Numbered from the stretch's first letter, positions 38,848 to 52,106 are shown. The stretch: 64,000 bases of DNA from Paenibacillus sp. FSL H8-0537 (GCF_038051995.1 NZ_CP150290.1:2284001-2348000), one strand, 5' to 3'. Made by a program: numbers and translations. The notes: generated by a model from the sequence alone, not told the origin.

Positions 38848-40134
38848 ATGAGAATTAAGTCCTTGACAATTGCTTTGCTAGCCATTTTAGTCATCCTTTC
38901 CGTCACAGCATGCAGTCAAAAATCAAGCGAATCTGGCTCTAGTGGCAATGGAAATGACAATGCTGCAAACGGGAAAGTTAAATTAAAGATGTGGTACTGG
39001 AACGGGGCGATCTCGGATTCAACGATTGAGGCTGCAAAGGCGAAGTTTCCGAATATCGATCTTCAAGCGGAAAAGCTTCCATCCGGAGGTGACTTCTTAA
39101 CGAAACTAAAAACAACAATTACGGGCGGCGATAACGGTCCTGATATTGTCACAATGGATAGTTGGATTTCCTCGATGTTAAGCTATAACGACAAATTCAT
39201 AAATTTATACGATCAAGGAGCACGTAACATCCAGCCTCAATACTTGGATTGGAAATGGAAAATGGGCGCAACTCCTGATGACAAATATTTAATCGCCTTG
39301 CCTATCGACGTTGCTCCAGTCGTGCTTTACTATCGTAGCGATTTGTTTAAGGAAGCCGGCGTGGCAAGTACGCCTGAAGAATTCAAGAATCAAGTGAAAA
39401 CGTGGGATGATTACTTTGATGTTCTCAAGAAAGTTAAAGACAAGACGGGATCGCAATCGGGGACTATCGTGGATATCTTCAGAAGCTTTTTCGGACAAAG
39501 CAGCCAAGCATTCTTCGATCAGGACGGAAAATACATTGGAGATCAGGCGCATATCAAGAGCGCTTGGGATTCGTCGGTTAAAGCCTATCAAGATGGATTG
39601 ACGTTCCCTTTCTCAAGCGATTCCGAGAAAAACGCAGCAATGAACAACGGTAAAATATCTTCCTTCTCGGGGGCATCATGGGCTGTCGGTGACGTAATCG
39701 CGGCAGCACCGGATACGAAAGGAAAGTGGAATATCGCGTATCCGCCGGGTGGCGTGGGCAATCAAGGCGGCTCGTTCATGGGTATCTTGAAATCAACGAA
39801 ATACCCGAAAGAAGCATATGAAGTCATCAAATTCCTCGTAAGCCCCGAAAATTTAATAGTAGGCTATAAGGAATTTGGTAACTATCCATCGACTCCGGAA
39901 ATTTACACAAAGCCGGAAATGGTGAATGAAAATGCTTTCTTCGGGAATCAAGATCTGAGCACTGTGTTCGCCGATGCCGCAAAGGATGTTAAAGTGGCGC
40001 ATACTGATACGAGAGATGACATGGTACTCAGCGAAATTACGAAAGCGCTCGGCACGGTAGACACACAGAAAATAGATCCGGAACAAGCATGGAATGAAGC
40101 TCAAGAACAAATTAAACGTCAGCTTTCGCGCTAA
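38848..40134 (+). CDS. ABC sugar-binding lipoprotein (CUT1), operon 2
   Basis: A 428-residue lipoprotein with signal sequence LLAILVILSVTACS (lipobox VTAC) and a Ser/Gly/Asn tether before the family-1 binding domain (KLKMWYWNGAISDSTIE). ATCGGGGGGAAC precedes the ATG. It should capture the sugar that feeds the downstream enzymes. The family does not tell the ligand; a glycoside containing galactose or mannose is inferred from neighbours. Confidence 0.9.
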   Translation: MRIKSLTIALLAILVILSVTACSQKSSESGSSGNGNDNAANGKVKLKMWYWNGAISDSTIEAAKAKFPNIDLQAEKLPSGGDFLTKLKTTITGGDNGPDIVTMDSWISSMLSYNDKFINLYDQGARNIQPQYLDWKWKMGATPDDKYLIALPIDVAPVVLYYRSDLFKEAGVASTPEEFKNQVKTWDDYFDVLKKVKDKTGSQSGTIVDIFRSFFGQSSQAFFDQDGKYIGDQAHIKSAWDSSVKAYQDGLTFPFSSDSEKNAAMNNGKISSFSGASWAVGDVIAAAPDTKGKWNIAYPPGGVGNQGGSFMGILKSTKYPKEAYEVIKFLVSPENLIVGYKEFGNYPSTPEIYTKPEMVNENAFFGNQDLSTVFADAAKDVKVAHTDTRDDMVLSEITKALGTVDTQKIDPEQAWNEAQEQIKRQLSR

Positions 40135-40168
40135 TTGGTAATTACGCAATAAGGTAATATAATAGAGG

Positions 40169-40207
40169 ATGCGGCAGGGGGCAAGCGTACCTTGCCCCCT
40201 GCCGCAT
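40169..40207 (+). terminator. Intercistronic hairpin after binding-protein gene 2
   Basis: A perfect 17-bp GC-rich stem (ATGCGGCAGGGGGCAAG and complement) around CGTAC. No T run follows. It has the same position as the hairpin at 21814-21898 in operon 1. Confidence 0.75.
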
Positions 40208-40227
40208 CGGATTATCGGAGGACTAAT

Positions 40228-41112
40228 ATGGGAGGCCTTTTAAAGGAAATATACAAGAGCAGAATGCTTTATCTGTTTATTTCTCCATTTTATATCTTGT
40301 TCCTGATCTTTTCGGTGTTTCCTATTTTCTTCTCGATCTATCTCTCCTTTCATAAATGGGACGGGATCGGGAATATGACATCGGTAGGCTTTAATAATTT
40401 TACTTATATGCTTCAGGATCCGAATTTCTGGCAAGCTTTGATCAACAACGTAGCAATTTGGGTGTTGGCTAACGGTCCCATGCTTGCATGCGCCTTGATT
40501 ATCGCATACGTGATTAATCTGTCGATCGTAAAATTCAAAGGGTTTTTCAGAATCGCTTTTTTTCTTCCGAATATTACTGCCATGGTCGCGGTTGTCATTA
40601 TATTTCAGTCCATGTTCGGGAACGAGTACGGGCTGATCAACTTCTTCCTGGAAAAGCTAGGGCTGGATAAAGTGGCATGGTTTAATTCCAGCACAGGAGT
40701 TCGGGTTGTCATCGCACTAATGATTTCCTGGAGATATTTGGGCTATAATGCCATCATCTATCTCTCCGGATTGCAAAGAATTCCTAAGGATTTGTATGAA
40801 GCGGCGAATCTCGATGGGGCGACGATGGTACAGACCTTCACGAAGATAACTCTTCCGATGCTTCGCTCGATCATATTGTTTACGGTTATGATGTCGACGA
40901 TCGGGGGATTCCAGATTTTTACCGAACCTCAGGTGCTCGCGGGAAATCAATCTCCGTATCCGGGATCGGAAACGATCGTACTTTACATGTTCCGAGAAGG
41001 TTTCGTTTATCAGAACTATGGATATGCGGCTGCCGTCTCGTGGGTTTTGTTTGTCATAATTGGACTTATATCCGTGTTGAACTGGAAGCTTTTCAATAAG
41101 TCTGATGATTGA
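40228..41112 (+). CDS. ABC sugar transporter permease (MalF type), operon 2
   Basis: A 294-residue permease with about six helices and EAA loop YEAANLDGATMVQTFTKITLP. ATG 40228 has CGGAGGA upstream; the longer frame starts inside the hairpin. The conserved WRYLGYNAIIYLSGLQ precedes the loop. It is followed 18 bases later by the second permease. Confidence 0.92.
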   Translation: MGGLLKEIYKSRMLYLFISPFYILFLIFSVFPIFFSIYLSFHKWDGIGNMTSVGFNNFTYMLQDPNFWQALINNVAIWVLANGPMLACALIIAYVINLSIVKFKGFFRIAFFLPNITAMVAVVIIFQSMFGNEYGLINFFLEKLGLDKVAWFNSSTGVRVVIALMISWRYLGYNAIIYLSGLQRIPKDLYEAANLDGATMVQTFTKITLPMLRSIILFTVMMSTIGGFQIFTEPQVLAGNQSPYPGSETIVLYMFREGFVYQNYGYAAAVSWVLFVIIGLISVLNWKLFNKSDD

Positions 41113-41130
41113 TGGAAAGGAGCGTTAAAG

Positions 41131-41946
41131 GTGACAGTAAAAAAAATATTCGTGCATACTTTTTTGTTAATCGGTGTTATATTTTCGATATTCCCCTTTT
41201 ATTGGCTCGTGGTTATGTCAACAAATGAAACAAGTGCGATTTTTGCATTTCCTCCGAAATTGGTGTTCGGTGACTATTTCTTGATGAATTACCGTCACGT
41301 CATGGATAACATTAATTTTTATCGCGCGCTTTTCAACACCCTTTTTATTGCGATTGTAAGCAGCCTGCTCCAATTGTTTTTCAATTCATTGACTGGATTT
41401 ACTTTCTCTAAATTCAAATTCCCGGGATCCAAGGTGCTCTTCTTTCTGATGATGGCAACGATGATGATTCCGGCTCAAATGCTGCTCGTTCCGCAGTTCA
41501 TCATCATTAAAGAGATCGGATGGCTCGGAAGCTATAAAGCTTTGATCGTTCCGGGCATGGCAAGCGCGTTCGGGATTTTCTGGATTAGACAATACGCATT
41601 AGCCATTCATGACGATTTGCTCGAAGCTGGCCGCATAGATGGGTGTACCAAGTTTGGGCTATACTGGCGAATTGCTTTGCCGATTCTACGGCCGGCGCTT
41701 GCATTCCTTGCCATCTCGACCTTTATGGGGGTTTGGGAAGATTATTTATGGCCGTTAATTGTGTTGACAGATACATCAAAATTTACTTTAATGTTAACGT
41801 TGCAGCAATTAAAATCAGTTCATACCGGGGACTACTCGATGGTAATGACCGGAACGCTTTTGGCCACCATCCCGGTAATCGCTTTCTTCCTTATTGTAAG
41901 CCGTCAATTTATCGAGGGGATCATGGAAGGGGCGGTCAAAAGCTAG
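41131..41946 (+). CDS. ABC sugar transporter permease (MalG type), operon 2
   Basis: A 271-residue permease starting at GTG 41131 behind GGAAAGGAG. It has six predicted helices and an EAA loop LLEAGRIDGCTKFGLYWRIA. The C-terminus SRQFIEGIMEGAVKS is typical. No ATPase is encoded nearby, so a shared MsmX-type subunit is expected. Confidence 0.92.
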   Translation: MTVKKIFVHTFLLIGVIFSIFPFYWLVVMSTNETSAIFAFPPKLVFGDYFLMNYRHVMDNINFYRALFNTLFIAIVSSLLQLFFNSLTGFTFSKFKFPGSKVLFFLMMATMMIPAQMLLVPQFIIIKEIGWLGSYKALIVPGMASAFGIFWIRQYALAIHDDLLEAGRIDGCTKFGLYWRIALPILRPALAFLAISTFMGVWEDYLWPLIVLTDTSKFTLMLTLQQLKSVHTGDYSMVMTGTLLATIPVIAFFLIVSRQFIEGIMEGAVKS

Positions 41947-41995
41947 GAATGATTTTTAAAACAACCGTTTCAGCAATTACGAAAGCAGGGTGACG

Positions 41996-43021
41996 ATGAT
42001 GGCGCCGAAAATTAAGGATGTCGCCAAGTACGCGGGTGTTTCCGTTACGACGGTCTCGAGGGTACTAAACGGAGAAAAGTACGTAAAGGACGATCTGAAA
42101 GCCAGGGTTCAAAAGGCGATAGACGATCTTGGTTACTCGCCAAGTCATATAGCAAGAAGTCTCGTACGGAAGAAAACGAATCTCATCGGAGTGATTGTCC
42201 CCGATGTTACTTCAAGCTTCTATTCCACGATCCTTAGCACGATCGAGAAAACCGCGAGCCTAAACGATTATAATCTTTTGGTTTGCAACATCATCGAAGA
42301 TACGGATAAAGAGCTTAAATATTTGCAAGTGTTCAAAGAAATGCGCGTGGATGGCATTATTATTATGCATGAGAAAATAAACGAAGAAATTCGCAAATTG
42401 TTAGACAAGTTGGGGATACCCATTATCTTCTCTAGCGTAAAGCCAACAGATCAACCCTTCATTTCAGTAATCATCGACGATTACTCGGCTGCATACGATG
42501 CAACGAGACATTTAATCGATCTCGGGCATTCGCGCATCGGTTTCATCGGTGGCGACATGAACGACGTGACATCGGGCCAGAACCGCTACTTCGGTTATAT
42601 TCACGCCTTGTCAGACTTCGGAATCGAACAAATAGAAGGTCACATTCGGTTTGGCGATTACAAAACGCGTAGTGGATACGAGATGATGAAGGAAATTTTA
42701 GCTTGCCGATCCCGCCCGACGGCGATATTCGCGGTAAGCGACGATATGGCTGTCGGAGCCATGAACTGCATTAATGATTATGGGTTAACCGTTCCTGATG
42801 ATATATCCGTTATCGGGTTCGACGGTAGCCAATTAACAGAGCAGGTGCGTCCGCGATTGTCATCCATGGAGCAACCTATCTTAGAGATGGGGAAAGTAAC
42901 TGTAGACACGCTTCTAGATTTAATATCAGGCAACAAGGCGAAGCGTATAGATGACGTTATTCTTAAGCACATGTTAGTCGTCCGCGACAGCAGCAAGAAG
43001 TACGTCAACAGAGAGGATTAA
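41996..43021 (+). CDS. LacI-family transcriptional regulator
   Basis: A 341-residue repressor. The headpiece is complete (KIKDVAKYAGVSVTTVSRVL, then hinge SPSHIARSL) and joins a periplasmic-binding-protein-like effector domain (GVIVPDVTSSFYSTIL, FAVSDDMAVGAMN, VIGFDGSQLTEQVRP). GTG 41990 and ATG 41996 or 41999 are possible starts. ATG 41996 is preferred, after GCAGGG. It lies inside the operon it probably controls, through the TGGTATCGATTCCA sites upstream. Confidence 0.9.
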   Translation: MMAPKIKDVAKYAGVSVTTVSRVLNGEKYVKDDLKARVQKAIDDLGYSPSHIARSLVRKKTNLIGVIVPDVTSSFYSTILSTIEKTASLNDYNLLVCNIIEDTDKELKYLQVFKEMRVDGIIIMHEKINEEIRKLLDKLGIPIIFSSVKPTDQPFISVIIDDYSAAYDATRHLIDLGHSRIGFIGGDMNDVTSGQNRYFGYIHALSDFGIEQIEGHIRFGDYKTRSGYEMMKEILACRSRPTAIFAVSDDMAVGAMNCINDYGLTVPDDISVIGFDGSQLTEQVRPRLSSMEQPILEMGKVTVDTLLDLISGNKAKRIDDVILKHMLVVRDSSKKYVNRED

Positions 43022-43052
43022 ACATAATAGGGACTGGAAGAGGGAGAATAAA

Positions 43053-44003
43053 TTGAGAATGTTCGATGCTGTTGTGATTGGCGATGCCAATATCGATTTA
43101 GTCGTGCCGGGGTGCAATCAAGTTCCTCAACCCGGCCAGGAGATTTTAGTCGATAATATTGCAATGCACGTAGGCGGGGGAGCTGCATTATTCGCGGTCT
43201 CTCTTGCAAAACTAGGAATTCGAGTCGCATTTAACGGCGTATTGGGCAATGATACCCATGGCCGATATATTAGGGAACGTTTTGCCGAATATGGTATCGA
43301 TACCAGAATGGTACAAACAAGCAAAGAGCATAATACGGGCATCTCGATTGCCTTTAATCCCGGATCGGATCGATCCTTCATCACTTATTGGGGATCCAAT
43401 ATAGAACTTCGGTTCGATAACTTGGATATCGAGCAAATTGTCCAAGGCAGTCATGTACACTTGACTGGTTATAAAGGGAAACGAAATCATGAACAATATA
43501 TAACGTTGGTAAAGTCGCTTAAGGACAATGGAGTTACTTTGTCCTGCGATGTGGGCTGGGATGATTCCGGCGAATGGGATGGAGGAGTATTCGAATTAAT
43601 GAAGTATTTCGACGTTTTCTTGATGAATGAGACTGAGTGTTTTCATTATACAGGCATGGAAAACCTAGGAGATAGTCTGAGATATATGAGCGCATATTGC
43701 AGCCATGTCGTAGTCAAGTTGGGAAAAGAAGGGGCCATTTCCGTTAAGAACGGAATCATCAAACGCCTTCCGGGTTATGTGGTTGAAGCAGTCGATACGA
43801 CGGGAGCGGGAGACTCTTTTAATGCGGGATATTTATTTGGATTCTTGTCTGGCAAAGATGTCGAAACGAGCATGAGATACGGTAATGCCTGTGGGGCACT
43901 TTCTGTCAGCGGATTTGGCGGGAGCACGAATACGCCGACTTTCGATCAACTCGAACAATTTATTCGCGATCATCAAAATATCAAACAATCCATCCAGTCA
44001 TGA
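43053..44003 (+). CDS. PfkB-family carbohydrate kinase
   Basis: A 316-residue ribokinase-like kinase starting at TTG 43053, six bases after AGGGAG; ATG 43059 is an alternative. GDANIDL at the start, GGGAALFAVSLAKLG and the C-terminal DTTGAGDSFNAGYLFG with catalytic Asp are diagnostic. The substrate is not evident; it is distinct from the IolC-type kinase at 54120. It may phosphorylate the sugar released by the glycosidases. The gene carries an internal perfect palindrome at 43292-43305. Confidence 0.87.
   Translation: MRMFDAVVIGDANIDLVVPGCNQVPQPGQEILVDNIAMHVGGGAALFAVSLAKLGIRVAFNGVLGNDTHGRYIRERFAEYGIDTRMVQTSKEHNTGISIAFNPGSDRSFITYWGSNIELRFDNLDIEQIVQGSHVHLTGYKGKRNHEQYITLVKSLKDNGVTLSCDVGWDDSGEWDGGVFELMKYFDVFLMNETECFHYTGMENLGDSLRYMSAYCSHVVVKLGKEGAISVKNGIIKRLPGYVVEAVDTTGAGDSFNAGYLFGFLSGKDVETSMRYGNACGALSVSGFGGSTNTPTFDQLEQFIRDHQNIKQSIQS
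43292..43305. promoter_or_regulatory. Intragenic perfect operator-like palindrome
   Basis: TGGTATCGATACCA is a perfect 14-bp palindrome inside the PfkB gene. It differs by one base from the two upstream sites TGGTATCGATTCCA. It may be a third binding site for the LacI protein or a chance product of coding sequence. Confidence 0.35.
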
Positions 44004-44135
44004 CAGACGGGAAAAGCGAGAAGTAAGGATGAAGAATCGAGGGCTTAATTCACCGCCAAATCGTTTATATTCATATCAATCCCTATGCTAACGCATTAAA
44101 TGTTTGATGAGAATAGTTTTTTTAATAGGGAATGA

Positions 44136-47213
<3,078 letters not shown>

Positions 47214-47239
47214 AGGAACTTCCGAGGAGGAATTAACGA

Positions 47240-48181
47240 GTGAAATATATCCAAATCCAAGGCGTCGAAAAGAAGATTTCCCGATTGTTCATGGGGACGG
47301 GGGATTTAAGGAAGCTGGAGGAACCGCAACAGATCATGCTGGATGCGTATATCCAAGCTGGAGGCAACGCCTTCGATACCGCTCATCAATATCGAGGTAG
47401 GGAGCTCGTTCTCGGCCAATGGCTGGCTGAGAAGGGACTTCGGGAACGGATGGTCATCTTAACGAAAGGCGCTCATCACGATGACGGGAGCCCAGGACCT
47501 CGCGTGAATCCCCAGGCAATTCGGAAGGACTTGACGGAAAGCCTGGAGAGGCTAGGCACTGAATATGTCGATCTATACGCGCTTCACCGCGATGATCCGA
47601 CCGTTGCGGTCGGCCCGATTATCGAAGAGTTGAACGAGCATATTCAAGCGAAGAGAATACGCGCAATTGGAGCCTCGAACTGGTCCTACAAGAGAATTCA
47701 AGAAGCGAATGAATACGCTGCTTACCGCAACTTGACAGGCTTTTCCTTCAGCAGCCCGAATCTGAGCCTGGCCAAGCCTCTCGAAGCCAGGTGGGAGGGT
47801 GCCATCTCGGCGGACGAGGAAACGTGCGAATGGCACGCCAAGACTCAACTGCCGTTGCTCGCTTGGTCCGCACAAGCGGGTGGATTCTTCTCTGGGAACT
47901 TCGCGCCGGATAAGCGGACGGACGAGGAAATGGTCAGGGTATACTACAGCGACAATAACTGGGAGCGGTACCGCCGTGCCGTGAAGCTGGCGGAAGAAAA
48001 GGGCGTTACTCCGATCCAGATTGCTCTATCGTACGTTCTTTACCAGCCATTTCCAACTTGTGCGATTATCGGTCCGCGCAATCCGGATGAGTTCCAATCC
48101 TCGATCGAATCAATGAATCTTGAGCTGAGCCCTCAGGAAGTCGAATGGCTAGATCTGAAAAAGGGGGATATAGCATTATGA
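47240..48181 (+). CDS. Aldo/keto reductase
   Basis: A 313-residue NAD(P)H-dependent oxidoreductase. GTG 47240 follows CGAGGAGG. AKR features are the early FDTAHQYRGRE (Asp and Tyr of the catalytic tetrad), LTKGAHH (Lys), DLYALHRDDP (His) and the IGASNWS segment. The C-terminal CAIIGPRNPDEFQ binds the cofactor. Its stop overlaps the next start (ATGA). In this cluster it may oxidise or reduce a sugar or inositol-type ring; the substrate is unknown. Confidence 0.88.
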   Translation: MKYIQIQGVEKKISRLFMGTGDLRKLEEPQQIMLDAYIQAGGNAFDTAHQYRGRELVLGQWLAEKGLRERMVILTKGAHHDDGSPGPRVNPQAIRKDLTESLERLGTEYVDLYALHRDDPTVAVGPIIEELNEHIQAKRIRAIGASNWSYKRIQEANEYAAYRNLTGFSFSSPNLSLAKPLEARWEGAISADEETCEWHAKTQLPLLAWSAQAGGFFSGNFAPDKRTDEEMVRVYYSDNNWERYRRAVKLAEEKGVTPIQIALSYVLYQPFPTCAIIGPRNPDEFQSSIESMNLELSPQEVEWLDLKKGDIAL

Positions 48182-48930
48182 TCAGACATAAACTTGCAGC
48201 CCAGCTATTCACCTTAAGAAACGAAGTGAAGAAGGATTTCGAGGGTGTTCTTAAAGATTTACGCAAAATGGGATGGGCGGCCGTTCAAATCGATGGTCTA
48301 CATGGATACCCCGCCCGGGATATTGCTGCGGTGATGAAGGAAGCAGGCTTGAAGACCGCCGGCATGCATGTCGGCTTGGAGCGGATGAAGCATGATCTGA
48401 ATGCCGTGCTGGAGGAAGCCCTCCTGTTCGATACGAAAGATTTCATCTGCCACTCGCTGCCGGACGGTCTTCAAACGCCCGAAGGGTACGCGAGCGTAAA
48501 GAAAGACTTACTGGCTGTTGCCGCCAAAGTCGACGGCACGGGATATCGGGTCGGTTACCATAATCATGACTTTGAATTTCACACGACGATCGACGGGAAA
48601 TTCGCACTGGAATATTTATTGGAGGATACTTCCATATATGCTGAAATCGATACCTATTGGGTTCTGAAGGCCGGCCATGATCCGTTATCATTTATCCGGA
48701 ATTATGCTTTCCGTATGCCGATCCTTCATTTGAAAGACATGACCTCAGACGGCCGGCAATATTTCTCCGAGATTGGAAGTGGCCTCATTGACTTTGCGCC
48801 GATTTTGAAATGGGGACTGGAAAGCGGCGTTGAATGGTTTGCGGTGGAGCAGGACTATTGTCCGGGCAATCCGATGGATAGCTTGGCTACCAGTTTGGAG
48901 CATCTCTTGAAGCTTGAGAAAGTCCTTTGA
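48178..48930 (+). CDS. Sugar phosphate isomerase/epimerase-like TIM barrel
   Basis: A 250-residue AP-endonuclease-2-fold TIM barrel. The metal-binding set is visible: VGYHNHDFEF, AEIDTYWV, LHLKDM and WFAVEQD. These carry the Glu/Asp/His ligands of the superfamily that includes xylose isomerase, IolE dehydratase, IolI and 3-keto-glycoside lyases. With an oxidoreductase one frame upstream, an oxidise-then-eliminate scheme on a sugar or inositol ring is attractive but unproven. The ATG overlaps the previous TGA, so the two are translationally coupled. Confidence 0.85.
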   Translation: MIRHKLAAQLFTLRNEVKKDFEGVLKDLRKMGWAAVQIDGLHGYPARDIAAVMKEAGLKTAGMHVGLERMKHDLNAVLEEALLFDTKDFICHSLPDGLQTPEGYASVKKDLLAVAAKVDGTGYRVGYHNHDFEFHTTIDGKFALEYLLEDTSIYAEIDTYWVLKAGHDPLSFIRNYAFRMPILHLKDMTSDGRQYFSEIGSGLIDFAPILKWGLESGVEWFAVEQDYCPGNPMDSLATSLEHLLKLEKVL

Positions 48931-48962
48931 TTTAATATCCCGGGAAAAAGGTGAGGATAAAC

Positions 48963-51900
48963 ATGTTGTTCACAGAAAAGAAGCTGGAAGCGAGGCTTTT
49001 CGAATTAAGCGAAACCCGTTATCGCGACGTTATGCCTTTGGAGAGCTTTTCTGCCGTTGAAGACGAGGCCGGTGCAACGGGAGCCCGGCCGCCTGCCCAA
49101 TCACCTGAGTTTGAATTAAAAACCGGCGAGACTTGGAAGGGACGCGACCGTTATATTTGGTTATCTAGTAACGTCGAGATTCCCAGGGATTGGTTAGGAA
49201 AAACCGTTCTCGGACGCTTCGACTTCGGAGAGACAGGCGGGGGAAACAACGACGGCTTCGAGTCGCTGCTTTACTGGAACGGCGCTCCATACCAAGGCGT
49301 CGATTCCAACCATCAAGAAGTATTCCTGCCGGATGAAGCTGTCGGGGCGGTTGGCAGAATGGACATCCGCTTATGGTCGGGTCTGGATGGCGGAGGCAAG
49401 CCGCGCGAAATGAAGCACACGGTGAGCCGGGCCGAGCTGTGCTGGTTGGACGAAAAAATCGACGATTTCTACTATACGGGCCGAGCTGTGCTGGAAACGA
49501 TTCAAGCGCTTGGCCCCGCGCATCCCGATCGAGTGGGTCTCGTTAAAGCGCTTGACCGTGCTTTTCTTGTAGTGGATTGGTCCGAACCGGGTTCCGATAC
49601 CTATCGCGAATCCGTTTACGAAGCTCGCGAGCAATTACTGGCGGAACTGAACCGTTTCGAGAAGCATCACCCCGTTACGGTTACAACCATCGGTCATACC
49701 CATATCGACGTGGCTTGGTTGTGGAGACTGAAGCATACGCGCGAGAAATGCGCCCGTTCGTTCTCAACCGTTCTTCGCTTGATGGAAAGGTTCCCGGATT
49801 ACGTGTTCTTGCAGACGCAGCCACAGTTGTACGCCTACATCAAGCAGGATTACCCAGAGATTTACGAGCAAATCCGCGAGCGCGTGCGTGAAGGGCGTTG
49901 GGAAATTGGCGGAGGTATGTGGCTCGAAGCCGATTGCAACCTGACTTCTGGAGAATCATTGGTCAGGCAATTTCTGTTCGGAACCCGATTCATCCGCGAG
50001 GAATTCGACGTGGAAAGCACGTATTTATGGCTTCCCGACGTATTCGGATACAGTTGGGCATTACCGCAAATTTTGCGGAAATCCGGCTTCGATACGTTCA
50101 TGACTACCAAAATCAGCTGGAACCAATTCAACAGAATGCCGCACGATACGTTCAAATGGCGGGGAATCGACGGATCGGAAGTGCTCACGCATTTCATCAC
50201 GACGCCGGATGATTGGGAGGAAGCTAACTCCTTCTTCTATACGTACAACGGATTGGTCACGGCCAAGACGGTTAAAGGGGCTTGGGATGGCTATCAGGAA
50301 AAAGAAGTGAACCAAGAACTGCTCCTTTCCTATGGCTACGGAGATGGCGGCGGAGGCGTGAATCGAGAAATGCTCGAAATGCGTCGGCGGCTGGATAAGA
50401 TGCCAGGCCTGCCGAACGTGAAGACGGGACGCGCGGATGAATACTTCGGGCGGCTGCAACAAACATTCAAGGAGACGGATCGCTACGTTCACACCTGGGA
50501 CGGCGAGTTGTACCTTGAGTACCATCGGGGAACTTACACGAGCCAAGCTCACAATAAACGGATGAATCGGAAGCTGGAGCTTCTTTATCGTGAGACGGAA
50601 TGGGTAAGCGCATTGGCCGGCGTTCTGAAAGGGAATTGGAGCGAGTACCGCCAAGAGAAGCTGAATCAGGGCTGGACGATTATCCTACGCAATCAGTTCC
50701 ACGATATTATTCCAGGTTCCTCGATTAAGGAAGTTTATGAAGACAGCCGCGAGGAGTATGCCGAAGCGATGTCCATCGCAACGGACGTTTGGTACCAAGC
50801 GGCAGCCGTCGTAGGGGACCGGAAAACAGAAGGAACGTTTACCGTGCTCAATAGCTCTCCCTGGGAACGTAACGATTTGCTTGTCATCAAGGTAGACAAC
50901 GTTCCTGCAGGAAGCGTCTGGACGGATGTGGAGGGGAATGACATATTATCCCAATACTCCGATGGCCGTTGGATTGTGGCCGCGTCCAAGGTGCCTTCGT
51001 TAGGATTCGCGGCCATACACTATAAGGCTGAATCGACGCAATTGTCCGTTGCCTCAGCAGATATTCCTTTCCAAAAGGAAGGACGCGTGCTGAAGACGCC
51101 TCATTATGAAATCGAGTGGAACGAAGCCGGACAACTATCCCGGATTTACGATCTGGACAATCGTCGGCACGTACTCGCACAACATTCCCTTGGCAACGTG
51201 TTGCAGGTGTTCGAGGATAAGCCGCTTAACTTCGAAGCTTGGGATATCGATATTTTCTACCAAGAGAAAATGCGAGAAATTTCCGAATTGGTTTCCGCGG
51301 AGCTTGTTGATGCTGGACCATTAGCGGCCGTCGTAGAGTTCAAATGGCGTTTCGCGAAGTCCGTGATCACGCAGAAAATGATGGTCTACGCCAGCAGCAG
51401 ACGGATCGATTTCCGCACGCATATCGATTGGCAGGAGCATCAGCAGCTTCTCAAAGTCGCCTTCCCGGTAGACATCCGTTCAACGGAAGCCACTTACGAT
51501 ATTCAGTTCGGGAACGTCAAGCGTCCGACGCATTGGAATACGAGCTGGGATTGGGCACGCTTCGAGACGGTCGGGCACCAATGGGCCGACTTGTCCGAAC
51601 GCGGCTACGGCGTGAGCTTGCTGAACGATTGCAAATACGGCTATGACATCAAGGATAACGTCCTCCGCCTGTCCTTGTTGAAATCGGCCATCAGCCCGGA
51701 CCCGGATGCCGATATTGGAGAACACGAGTTCGTGTATGCTCTCTTCCCGCATGTAGGAGATTGGTATGCAGGCGGTACCGTGCAGGAAGCTTGGTCGCTC
51801 AACAATTCATTGACGGCTTATGAAGGAGCCCCCGTTAGGGACGCGTTCTCGCTGTTCCGCTTGTCCGCCTCTAACGTAATGGTGGATGCGGTAAAAAAAG

Positions 51901-52106
51901 GGGAAGATGGGGATCATCTCGTGCTGCGCATCCATGAATTCGCAGGCGTTCGGTCGATGGTCCGGTTGGACAGTGATTTCCGCATCGTTTCCTTGCAGGA
52001 ATGCGATCTCATGGAAAAGCCGTTCGGTGCGGCTTTGTCTTCGGTTGCTGAGTTCGAGCTGAAGCCTTATGAAATCAAAACCTTTATCGTTCATCTCCAA
52101 GTCTGA
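48963..52106 (+). CDS. Alpha-mannosidase, GH38
   Basis: A 1047-residue cytoplasmic enzyme. ATG 48963 follows AAAGGTGAGG. The zinc site GHTHIDVAW places H245, H247 and D249; the catalytic nucleophile is D359 in WLPDVFGYS, and the helical and beta-sandwich domains follow. Members cleave alpha-mannosides or, rarely, similar linkages. It lies 32 bases after the isomerase-like gene in the same operon, with no signal peptide, so it acts on imported oligosaccharides. Confidence 0.92.
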   Translation: MLFTEKKLEARLFELSETRYRDVMPLESFSAVEDEAGATGARPPAQSPEFELKTGETWKGRDRYIWLSSNVEIPRDWLGKTVLGRFDFGETGGGNNDGFESLLYWNGAPYQGVDSNHQEVFLPDEAVGAVGRMDIRLWSGLDGGGKPREMKHTVSRAELCWLDEKIDDFYYTGRAVLETIQALGPAHPDRVGLVKALDRAFLVVDWSEPGSDTYRESVYEAREQLLAELNRFEKHHPVTVTTIGHTHIDVAWLWRLKHTREKCARSFSTVLRLMERFPDYVFLQTQPQLYAYIKQDYPEIYEQIRERVREGRWEIGGGMWLEADCNLTSGESLVRQFLFGTRFIREEFDVESTYLWLPDVFGYSWALPQILRKSGFDTFMTTKISWNQFNRMPHDTFKWRGIDGSEVLTHFITTPDDWEEANSFFYTYNGLVTAKTVKGAWDGYQEKEVNQELLLSYGYGDGGGGVNREMLEMRRRLDKMPGLPNVKTGRADEYFGRLQQTFKETDRYVHTWDGELYLEYHRGTYTSQAHNKRMNRKLELLYRETEWVSALAGVLKGNWSEYRQEKLNQGWTIILRNQFHDIIPGSSIKEVYEDSREEYAEAMSIATDVWYQAAAVVGDRKTEGTFTVLNSSPWERNDLLVIKVDNVPAGSVWTDVEGNDILSQYSDGRWIVAASKVPSLGFAAIHYKAESTQLSVASADIPFQKEGRVLKTPHYEIEWNEAGQLSRIYDLDNRRHVLAQHSLGNVLQVFEDKPLNFEAWDIDIFYQEKMREISELVSAELVDAGPLAAVVEFKWRFAKSVITQKMMVYASSRRIDFRTHIDWQEHQQLLKVAFPVDIRSTEATYDIQFGNVKRPTHWNTSWDWARFETVGHQWADLSERGYGVSLLNDCKYGYDIKDNVLRLSLLKSAISPDPDADIGEHEFVYALFPHVGDWYAGGTVQEAWSLNNSLTAYEGAPVRDAFSLFRLSASNVMVDAVKKGEDGDHLVLRIHEFAGVRSMVRLDSDFRIVSLQECDLMEKPFGAALSSVAEFELKPYEIKTFIVHLQV

